Assembly: GCA_903907665.1 (NCBI GenBank)
Contig: CAIVOW010000068.1
Span: 1 to 17,178 of the forward strand
Direction of reading: 5' to 3'
DNA length: 17,178 nt
From: an uncultured Actinomycetes bacterium
Lineage (GTDB): Bacteria; Actinomycetota; Actinomycetes; Nanopelagicales; Nanopelagicaceae
The position numbers and the translations under genes are program-made. Positions within the stretch are counted from its first letter, which is position 1. The number at the start of each line of letters is the position of its first letter. Under the pieces are notes generated by a model. The model worked only from the letters and a program-made list of their open reading frames with translations, did no database searches and was not told the DNA's origin. Positions 1 to 5,395 of the stretch are shown here, one piece after another.

Positions 1-164
1 CCTTGGACGACTTCAAAAGTAACTGCCTGACCCTCTTCGAGGCTCTTGTAACCGTTTCCTTGAATAGCTGAGTAGTGAACGAAAACATCTTGTCCGCCGC
101 CATCAACCGCAATGAAACCAAAACCCTTTTCAGAGTTGAACCACTTAACTGTACCTGTTGCCAT
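1..164 (-). CDS. Cold-shock protein, CspA family (3' end outside window)
   Basis: Single-domain cold-shock protein that binds single-stranded RNA and DNA and acts as an RNA chaperone in the cytoplasm. Translating the minus strand from the ATG at 164 gives 54 residues beginning [18 protein letters not shown]. Both RNA-binding motifs are present: KGFGFI (RNP1, residues 13-18) and VFVHY (RNP2, residues 27-31). The family is usually about 65-70 residues, so only a dozen or so C-terminal residues are lost at the window edge. A Shine-Dalgarno sequence GAAGGAAT lies at 180-173, about 8-10 nt before the ATG. The gene has its own strong promoter and a leader of about 60 nt, and is divergent from the DUF3145 gene. 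The family is certain. Which paralogue it is, and whether it is truly cold-induced, cannot be told from sequence. Confidence 0.95.
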   Translation of the reverse strand, partial: MATGTVKWFNSEKGFGFIAVDGGGQDVFVHYSAIQGNGYKSLEEGQAVTFEVVQ

Positions 165-184
165 GTAACTGTATTCCTTCGATA

Positions 185-215
185 AATGTTGGCACCTAAC
201 AAAACATTAAGCGCC
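185..215 (-). promoter_or_regulatory. csp 5' leader with two competing hairpins
   Basis: Two stems can form in the predicted csp leader on the minus strand. Stem A pairs GGCGC (215-211) with GTGCC (195-191), with one G-U pair. Stem B pairs AATGTT (208-203) with AACATT (190-185), six Watson-Crick pairs. The 5' arm of B lies in the loop of A and its 3' arm lies just downstream of A, so the two are unlikely to coexist. Stem B ends four nt before the Shine-Dalgarno sequence. CspA-type mRNAs in other bacteria are known to change leader structure with temperature; the same role here is inference. Confidence 0.35.
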
Positions 216-232
216 GGTCTTCCTCTTCTGCA

Positions 233-261
233 TTTTTACCGAGAAACCAGACTTGCGTCAA
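233..261 (-). promoter_or_regulatory. Probable sigma70-type promoter for csp
   Basis: On the minus strand, TTGACG (261-256) is followed after exactly 17 nt by TAAAAA (238-233), and the next base is T. The -35 matches the TTGACA consensus at five of six positions and the spacing is ideal. This predicts a transcription start near 226 and a leader of about 60 nt before the csp ATG. It is the best-looking promoter in the window. Confidence 0.65.
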
Positions 262-381
262 GCTGAACTACGGGTACTGCCAAGCGTCGGACTAGTGAGG
301 AGTCTAACTGCAAACTCGATGGTTTGGGAAAGTACTGAAGCGTAAAAAAAGGGGGGACTGGCGCAACACGCTCAAGGAGCG

Positions 382-387
382 CATAAT
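382..387 (+). promoter_or_regulatory. Weak -10 candidate for the DUF3145 gene
   Basis: CATAAT matches the -10 consensus at five of six positions, on the strand and side expected for a promoter of the DUF3145/SIMPL pair. No good -35 lies 16-18 nt upstream. It directly follows the perfect hairpin at 369-381. This would give a leader of about 80 nt. Confidence 0.25.
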
Positions 388-476
388 CTGCCCTAGAACT
401 CTCAAATAACTGCTTGATCAGGCGTGTAGGTGGACCGGGGAAGGTCGCATCAGATGCGTTCTTAGGAAGAGCTGTT

Positions 477-992
477 ATGAGCATTAAAACTGTTAAGACC
501 GCAAGAAGCCTGTCTGGAGATTTGCGGATCTACTCTGCGCCCAAGGCGCTCCTTCGCCATATCCAATGGTCGCTCAATGCCATTTTCGAAGAGAAGGTAA
601 AACTCGAGTGGGTTGTGCAACCAATGGTCGCTGGTGCATATGCCTGTGAATTGCAATGGCGCGGCAATACCGAGTGCGCATCGAAAATCGCATCGACTTT
701 GCGAAGTTGGCATTTTGTTCGCTTTGAAGTCCGAGAGTTTCCGACTGAAGGCGGTGAAGGCGTTCTCTATCGCTGCACCCCAACCCTTGGAATGCACCAG
801 GCTGTTACAGCCAGTACCGGAGATGTGATGATTCATGAAAACCGAATTTTGACCATTCTTTCGCAGTCAGTTGGTTACGAATCCCTTCGCAAAAATATGG
901 AAGCCGCCTTAGGGACCGCGTGGGACGTCGAGCTTGAGAGCTATCGGCGCGGACTTGAAGAAGACCAATCGCCATTATGGATTAGTATTTAA
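477..992 (+). CDS. DUF3145 family protein
   Basis: Cytoplasmic protein of 171 residues with no known function. I recognise the actinobacterial DUF3145 pattern: an N-terminal stretch with YSAPKALLRHIQWSLN, then VKLEWVVQPM, the CELQWRG segment, LRSWHFVRFEVREFP, the YRCTPTLGMHQAVT segment with GDVMIHENRI, and a C-terminal LGTAWDVELESYRRG. No catalytic motif, signal peptide or membrane segment is visible. I chose the ATG at 477 because AGGAAGA (464-470) sits 6 nt before it and because homologues begin near this point; an upstream in-frame ATG at 414 would add 21 unconserved-looking residues. The SIMPL gene starts 2 nt after its stop. Family assignment is from memory of homologues and fairly sure; function is unknown. 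Confidence 0.85.
   Translation: MSIKTVKTARSLSGDLRIYSAPKALLRHIQWSLNAIFEEKVKLEWVVQPMVAGAYACELQWRGNTECASKIASTLRSWHFVRFEVREFPTEGGEGVLYRCTPTLGMHQAVTASTGDVMIHENRILTILSQSVGYESLRKNMEAALGTAWDVELESYRRGLEEDQSPLWISI
983..988 (+). promoter_or_regulatory. -10 candidate for a leaderless SIMPL mRNA
   Basis: TAGTAT (983-988) fits the actinobacterial TANNNT -10 pattern and ends 6 nt before the ATG at 995, the spacing expected if transcription starts at or next to the first base of the start codon. The gene has no Shine-Dalgarno sequence. No good -35 is seen. The box overlaps the last codons of the DUF3145 gene, so translational coupling is an alternative explanation. Confidence 0.35.
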
Positions 993-994
993 CC

Positions 995-1783
995 ATGGAA
1001 AACAACGGAACCGATCTCCCACAACAGCGCCCACCAATTATGCATTCTAAATTTGCTACATGGCGTTCGATTACTGCAATCCTTACTGCGGTGATTTTGG
1101 CTGGAGGAATTGGTTTTGCTGGTTCACTCATGGGAAATGGTTTTGCTGCTCGAAGTGGAAACGCTATTACGGTTACAGGATCTGCCAAGGCGTCAGCAAC
1201 TGCAGATAACGTTGTATGGACACTCATGGCTCAAGAAAGTTCTCCAACTGTCTCATCGGCTGTTAAGAAAGTTGAAAGCACAGTTGCGGCTGCGACCAAT
1301 TATTTAGTTAAAGGCGGAGTTCCTGCCGATGCGATTGAAACCGCAGCTATTGGAACATATGCAATTCAGCAATATGTAAATGGAAATCAAACAGGCAAAG
1401 TTTTGGCTTATCAAGCGACCCAAAATCTGACCGTTCGCTCAAAAGATGTTGGTCTAATCAAGACTCTGAGCAACGGAATCGGTGCGCTTCTGGCAACTGG
1501 CGCGAATGTTTATAACAATGGCCCTCAGTTCTATGTTTCAAATCTTGCAACTCTTCGCCCACAGCTATTAGCTGACGCTATGAAGGATGCGCAATCTCGA
1601 GCAGAAGCAATTACTGGCGCTGTAGGTTCAAAACTTGGTGCAGTTCTTTCAGTGACAAGTGGTCCTGTACAAGTGACCGCTCCGGACTCGGTTGATACCA
1701 GTGCTGGGGGAATGTATGACACCGCAACAATTCCAAAAACTGTTACAGTCACTGTTTCTGTGAGTTTTAAGACCTCTAAATAA
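995..1783 (+). CDS. Membrane-anchored SIMPL domain (DUF541) protein
   Basis: A 262-residue protein with a short cytoplasmic N-terminus (about residues 1-24), one hydrophobic segment (about 25-46), and an extracytoplasmic SIMPL/DUF541 domain (about 55-260). The domain opens with AITVTGSAKASATADNVVW, a typical SIMPL opening, and has the usual middle section VLAYQATQNLTVRSKDVGL and a C-terminal VTVTVSVSF strand. SIMPL proteins form oligomeric extracytoplasmic assemblies in the few studied cases, and their roles are poorly defined. The segment ends in GFAA before the mature domain, so it could be a cleavable signal peptide rather than an anchor. The start at 995 is chosen because it lies 2 nt after the DUF3145 stop; M16 at 1040 would also work and would still leave the hydrophobic segment. 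Confidence 0.8.
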   Translation: MENNGTDLPQQRPPIMHSKFATWRSITAILTAVILAGGIGFAGSLMGNGFAARSGNAITVTGSAKASATADNVVWTLMAQESSPTVSSAVKKVESTVAAATNYLVKGGVPADAIETAAIGTYAIQQYVNGNQTGKVLAYQATQNLTVRSKDVGLIKTLSNGIGALLATGANVYNNGPQFYVSNLATLRPQLLADAMKDAQSRAEAITGAVGSKLGAVLSVTSGPVQVTAPDSVDTSAGGMYDTATIPKTVTVTVSVSFKTSK

Positions 1784-1790
1784 AAGATCT

Positions 1791-1814
1791 CGAAATAGTT
1801 TTAAAAACTATTCG
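1791..1814. terminator. Possible bidirectional terminator hairpin
   Basis: The arms CGAAATAGTTTT (1791-1802) and AAAACTATTCG (1804-1814) pair over 11 bp with one bulged A and almost no loop. It lies between the convergent SIMPL and fabF genes and overlaps the fabF stop codon. It is AT-rich, so it would be a weak intrinsic terminator, but the T/A tracts serve both strands. Confidence 0.35.
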
Positions 1815-3046
1815 TAAGATTTAAAAATCAGCACAACGTTATGGCCGCCAAAGCCAAATGAATCATTGATTGCTGCGATTGGTCCTGCAGGAAGTTTGCG
1901 AGGAACATCTCGAACTACATCTACCTTGACGGCGTCGTCTAGGTTTTCAATGTTGATGGTCGGTGGGGCCAGCCGATGTTTGAGCGCTAAAACAACGAAA
2001 ACTGATTCAATTGCGCCGGCGCCACCAAGTAAGTGACCCGTCATTGATTTTGTTGCAGAAACTGCAACATGGCTCATATGTTCACCTAGCGCCGCCGTTA
2101 AAGCATTGGCTTCGGCAACATCGCCAGCAGGCGTAGAAGTTGCGTGTGCATTTAGATGAACAACTTCTGAAAGATCAACGCCAGAATCTCGAAGTGCAAA
2201 TTTAACCGCTCGTGTAACACCCGAACCGGATGGGTCTGGAGCTGCGATGTGATAGCCATCAGATGTAAGACCTTGACCGGCTAGTTCACAATAAATAGTG
2301 GCACCGCGAGCTTGCGCATGCTCAAGAGACTCGAGAATGACAATTCCCCCGCCTTCGCCAAGAACAAACCCATCGCGATCTTTATCGTATGGACGAGAGG
2401 CTCGTGTTGGATCATCATTGCGAGTTGAGAGTGCCTTCATTGCAGCAAATCCAGCCATAGGAAGTTCGTGGACTGCAGCTTCAACACCACCAGCAATGAC
2501 AATATCGGCACGGCCCGAGCGAATCATTTCCATCGCATAACCAATTGCTTCTGCGCCAGATGCACAGGCAGAAACGGGAGTGTGCACTCCAGCTTGTGCT
2601 TTAAATTCCAAACCTATGTTGGCAGCTGGACCATTTGGCATCAACATCGGAACAGTGTGCGGTGAAACTAAACGAGCGCCCTTATCGCGAAGGATGTCGT
2701 ACTGTTCCAACATCGTGGTTACCCCGCCAATTCCAGAAGCGACCACAACACCTAAACGTTCGTGATCTACTTCGGGGGACCCGGCATCGGCCCAAGCTTC
2801 GCGAGCTGCAATTAATCCAAATTGCTCAGAACGATCCAAGCGACGAATTTCTACTGGCTTCATTACCTCAGCAGGTTCGACCGCAATCGTCGCAGCAAAC
2901 TTCACATTAACGGAAGTCAACATCTCCTCTGGAAGAAGGCGAACGCCACTCTTGCCAGCCAGAAGTGCTTCCCATGTGCTTGGAACGTCCCCACCTAAAG
3001 GCGTGGTTGCTCCAAGTCCAGTTACTACGACGCGGATCCTAGTCAT
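1808..3046 (-). CDS. fabF: Beta-ketoacyl-ACP synthase II (KAS II)
   Basis: Condensing enzyme of type II fatty acid synthesis. It extends acyl-ACP by two carbons using malonyl-ACP, in the cytoplasm. The 412-residue length is normal for the family (E. coli FabF, 413). The thiolase-fold catalytic residues are all visible: Cys161 in VSACASGAEA, His301 in LNAHATSTPAGD, Lys333 and His338 in ATKSMTGH, and the C-terminal GFGGHN loop around residue 400. It is the last gene of the fabD-fabH-acpP-fabF run, 21 nt after acpP. The start lacks a Shine-Dalgarno sequence; the gap is extremely AT-rich, so translation may depend on coupling to acpP or on low structure. It converges on the SIMPL gene. Confidence 0.96.
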   Translation of the reverse strand: MTRIRVVVTGLGATTPLGGDVPSTWEALLAGKSGVRLLPEEMLTSVNVKFAATIAVEPAEVMKPVEIRRLDRSEQFGLIAAREAWADAGSPEVDHERLGVVVASGIGGVTTMLEQYDILRDKGARLVSPHTVPMLMPNGPAANIGLEFKAQAGVHTPVSACASGAEAIGYAMEMIRSGRADIVIAGGVEAAVHELPMAGFAAMKALSTRNDDPTRASRPYDKDRDGFVLGEGGGIVILESLEHAQARGATIYCELAGQGLTSDGYHIAAPDPSGSGVTRAVKFALRDSGVDLSEVVHLNAHATSTPAGDVAEANALTAALGEHMSHVAVSATKSMTGHLLGGAGAIESVFVVLALKHRLAPPTINIENLDDAVKVDVVRDVPRKLPAGPIAAINDSFGFGGHNVVLIFKSYE

Positions 3047-3067
3047 TATTAAATAATTACTATCGAA

Positions 3068-3313
3068 CTACGAGTTTGCGACGATGAAGGTAACAGCATC
3101 AGAAACTGTTGCCATCTTTGTGACTTCGTCATCTGGAATCTTGACGCTGAACTTCTCTTCACAAGCAACAATAACCTCGACCATGCTTAATGAATCAACT
3201 TCGAGATCATCTGCGAACTTCTTTTCCATGGAAACCTGAGCTCCGTCGATGCCTGCAACTTCAACGACGATATCGCGGATTCCTGCAAGTACTTCATCCT
3301 GTGTTAGTGCCAT
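3068..3313 (-). CDS. acpP: Acyl carrier protein
   Basis: Small acidic carrier of 81 residues that holds growing acyl chains on a 4'-phosphopantetheine arm during type II fatty acid synthesis. Ser41 in EVDSLSMVEV is the modification site. Helix I begins around LTQDEVLAGIRDIV and helix III/IV around IPDDEVTKMATVSDAV, as in other ACPs. I place the start at 3313 (MALTQDEV) because AAAAGGAAT lies 8-12 nt upstream and ACPs begin here. The frame stays open for 27 codons further upstream, but that stretch is a low-complexity leader, not ACP-like sequence. It sits between fabH and fabF; the leader repeat suggests it is translated more strongly than its neighbours, as ACP usually is. Confidence 0.96.
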   Translation of the reverse strand: MALTQDEVLAGIRDIVVEVAGIDGAQVSMEKKFADDLEVDSLSMVEVIVACEEKFSVKIPDDEVTKMATVSDAVTFIVANS

Positions 3314-3321
3314 TGCGTCAT

Positions 3322-3375
3322 ATTCCTTTTCTTTTCGGTTCTGTTCATTTCTGTTTATTCTGGTTATTTCTGGTG
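3322..3375 (-). promoter_or_regulatory. Purine-rich periodic leader of acpP
   Basis: On the minus strand, CAGAA recurs at 3372, 3362, 3353 and 3343 (5' ends), that is with steps of 10, 9 and 10 nt, followed by AAGAAAAGGAAT containing the acpP Shine-Dalgarno sequence. The segment fills most of the 67-nt fabH-acpP gap and is nearly free of T on the sense strand. Such A/G-rich, unstructured leaders can favour ribosome binding; this use here is inference. Confidence 0.45.
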
Positions 3376-3380
3376 GGACA

Positions 3381-4397
3381 TTACGGTAGAACAACTACTT
3401 GGCTGGAATAAACCAACCCTGCACCAAATCCTATGAGAAGAGCCAACTTACCGCTAAGTTCTGGATTCTCGGCGAGTATGCGGTCCATTGCGAGCGGAAT
3501 TGATGCTGCGCTCGTATTACCTGTGGTCTGGATATCGCGCGCAATCACAATACTCTCGGGTAGCTTCATCGATTTTGCTAGTGAATCGATAATTCGCTCG
3601 TTTGCCTGATGTGGAATGAAGGCAGCTAAATCCGCTGTGGTAATTCCGGCAGCTTCGATCGCCTTATTTCCAACAGGGGCCATTTCATAGACAGCCCATC
3701 GGAATACTTTCTGACCTTCTTGTGAAATATCTGGCCATCCGATCTCATCGGTGGTTGCGCCCTTCTTAAAATCTACCCATGAAGGTTGCATCAGGATTGC
3801 ATCGCGCGAATCAGCATCAGCGCCCCAAATCGTTGGCCCAATTCCTACCAGGTCAGCTTCCTCGGAAGGTCCAATAACAACTGCTCCAGCCCCATCAGCA
3901 AATATGAATGCAGTAGCGCGATCATTAAGATCTGTGAAATCTGAAAGTTTTTCCCCACCAATAACAAGTACATATTTTGCGGTGTGGTTTCGGACAAGAT
4001 CACTTGCAATTCCAACACCATAACTAAAACCTGCACATGCTGCTGAAAGGTCAAATGCCGCAGCCTTTACATTACCCAAGCGGGCAATTAATTCAGTAGC
4101 CGCACTCGGTGCTTGATAAGGGTAGGTAATAGTTGAGAAAATAACTGTATCGATATCAGCTGCGGTTAATCCGGCTCGCTTAATTGCGATGACAGACGCT
4201 GCATAGGCCATATCAACTAGTGATTCACCATCGGCTGCGCGGTGACGAGCTTTGATTCCCGTGCGTTGCTGAATCCACTCATCACTTGATTCGATGGCAT
4301 CTACAAGTTCAGAATTAGGTACAACTCGAGTTGGGCGGTAGGCGCCAACAGAAAGTATTCGTGTGTTCTGCGAAATTTGAGTATTTTTAATTTTCAT
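3381..4397 (-). CDS. fabH: Beta-ketoacyl-ACP synthase III (KAS III)
   Basis: Starts fatty acid synthesis by condensing an acyl-CoA primer with malonyl-ACP. The 338-residue protein carries the KAS III Cys-His-Asn triad: Cys121 in DLSAACAGFSYG, His263 in FIPHQANERI and Asn294 in TTGNTSAAS. The SSDEWIQQRTGIKARH segment near residues 37-52 is also characteristic. In Gram-positive bacteria this enzyme often prefers branched or short acyl-CoA primers; the preference here cannot be read from sequence. It begins 1 nt after the fabD stop, with GGTGA inside the end of fabD serving as Shine-Dalgarno, so the two are probably translationally coupled. Confidence 0.95.
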   Translation of the reverse strand: MKIKNTQISQNTRILSVGAYRPTRVVPNSELVDAIESSDEWIQQRTGIKARHRAADGESLVDMAYAASVIAIKRAGLTAADIDTVIFSTITYPYQAPSAATELIARLGNVKAAAFDLSAACAGFSYGVGIASDLVRNHTAKYVLVIGGEKLSDFTDLNDRATAFIFADGAGAVVIGPSEEADLVGIGPTIWGADADSRDAILMQPSWVDFKKGATTDEIGWPDISQEGQKVFRWAVYEMAPVGNKAIEAAGITTADLAAFIPHQANERIIDSLAKSMKLPESIVIARDIQTTGNTSAASIPLAMDRILAENPELSGKLALLIGFGAGLVYSSQVVVLP

Positions 4398-4398
4398 T

Positions 4399-5340
4399 TT
4401 ATTTCACCGCTCTATGCTTCTCGACAAATTCGCGTGCAGCAGCAAGATCATCTGGACTCTTTAGCGCAAACGTTTCTATTTCAGGATGAGCGCGCTTAAT
4501 TAAACCAACTAGCGTTCCGGCCGGTGGCATCTCAATTACGCCGGTAACACCCATGCTGGCCAGAGTATCCATGCACAGATCCCAACGAACGGGTCCTGCA
4601 ATTTGTCCAACGATGCGGTCTAGAAATTCTCGCCCGCTTTTAATTTCGGCACCTTCTTTATTAGAGATGATGCGAATCTGTGGATCATTTGCATGTGTGG
4701 TGGCTGCAATCTTAGAGAGAACCTCGACCGCTGGTGACATAACTTCGGTATGAAATGCTCCCGCAACTTGAAGTGGGCGAACCCGAGCACCTTCAGGTGG
4801 GTTTTCCGAGAGTGCGGCTAACTGATTCAGTGAGCCAGCCGCAACAATTTGCCCTGCTCCATTTTCATTTGCAGGAGTCAAGCCAAGTGAGATCAAATGC
4901 GAAACGACAACTTCTCGTTCTCCGCCTAGAACAGCAGACATGCCGGTTTGTGAAATTGCTGCTGCTTTCGCCATTTCACGGCCACGCGATCCAACTAACA
5001 TAAAAGCATCATCTGCGCTGACAATCTTTGCGAATGTGGCGGCAGCAATTTCTCCAACAGAGTGACCTGCAACAACTGAGATTGCAGAATCATCGCCTGC
5101 AAAGAGTGCACCAGCACCTGTCAGTGCGCCTAACAACAAGAGTGGTTGAGCGTTGGCGGTATCGCGAATTTCATCAGCATCAGCGGTTGTGCCAAGGTGC
5201 GTGAGATCAACGCCGCATATGCCCGACCAGTGATTTACCATTTCTGGAATTTGCGGTCCAAGCTGTGCAAAGTGCTCGATCCACGGGGTTAAAAATCCCG
5301 GAGTTTGTGAGCCTTGCCCTGGGGCAACGATTGCAAGCAT
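4399..5340 (-). CDS. fabD: Malonyl-CoA:ACP transacylase
   Basis: Transfers malonyl from CoA to ACP, supplying the extender unit for FabH and FabF. The 313-residue length is normal. Motifs seen: GQGSQ at residues 8-12, the nucleophile Ser94 in AGHSVGEIAAA, Arg119 in GSRG, and the partner His197 in AGAFHTEV. It is the first of four fatty acid synthesis genes in the usual actinobacterial order. It lies 55 nt after glgX, a wider gap than any junction between glgX and mgtA. There is no Shine-Dalgarno sequence; a TAAACT box 7 nt before the ATG suggests a leaderless transcript beginning here. Confidence 0.95.
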   Translation of the reverse strand: MLAIVAPGQGSQTPGFLTPWIEHFAQLGPQIPEMVNHWSGICGVDLTHLGTTADADEIRDTANAQPLLLLGALTGAGALFAGDDSAISVVAGHSVGEIAAATFAKIVSADDAFMLVGSRGREMAKAAAISQTGMSAVLGGEREVVVSHLISLGLTPANENGAGQIVAAGSLNQLAALSENPPEGARVRPLQVAGAFHTEVMSPAVEVLSKIAATTHANDPQIRIISNKEGAEIKSGREFLDRIVGQIAGPVRWDLCMDTLASMGVTGVIEMPPAGTLVGLIKRAHPEIETFALKSPDDLAAAREFVEKHRAVK

Positions 5341-5347
5341 GGGGCAG

Positions 5348-5353
5348 AGTTTA
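5348..5353 (-). promoter_or_regulatory. -10 candidate for a leaderless fab operon mRNA
   Basis: TAAACT on the minus strand (5353-5348) fits TANNNT and ends 7 nt before the fabD ATG at 5340. No Shine-Dalgarno sequence is present. No recognisable -35 lies 16-18 nt upstream. If active, it would let the fab genes be transcribed separately from glgX. Confidence 0.35.
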
Positions 5354-5395
5354 TTGCCTAACAGCGATACTGCCGGGTAAGAGGCGGTGATATCG

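Larger units (their letters stand above)
165..476. other. Divergent intergenic region between csp and DUF3145 gene
   Basis: This 312-nt gap has no convincing gene. On the minus strand it holds the csp promoter and a leader of about 60 nt. On the plus strand it holds a weak -10 candidate, two small perfect hairpins (369-381 and 446-458) and the DUF3145 Shine-Dalgarno sequence. A homopurine tract of seven A then six G lies at 344-356. A minus-strand open frame crosses much of the gap (236-484), but it resembles no family I know and overlaps the DUF3145 start and the csp promoter, so I treat it as chance. Confidence 0.7.

Noticed and set aside
165..476. tRNA or other structured RNA gene in the csp-DUF3145 gap
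   Set aside because: Neither strand shows a T-loop GGTTCRA-type sequence, an acceptor stem or another RNA family signature.
236..484. Minus-strand open frame of 82 codons between csp and DUF3145
   Set aside because: It has no recognisable domain, overlaps the DUF3145 start and covers the csp promoter. It also runs through the A7G6 tract. It is more likely chance.
3314..3394. N-terminal extension of the ACP frame by 27 residues
   Set aside because: ACPs start at the MALTQDEV position, which has its own Shine-Dalgarno sequence. The extension is the translation of the low-complexity leader and overlaps the end of fabH.
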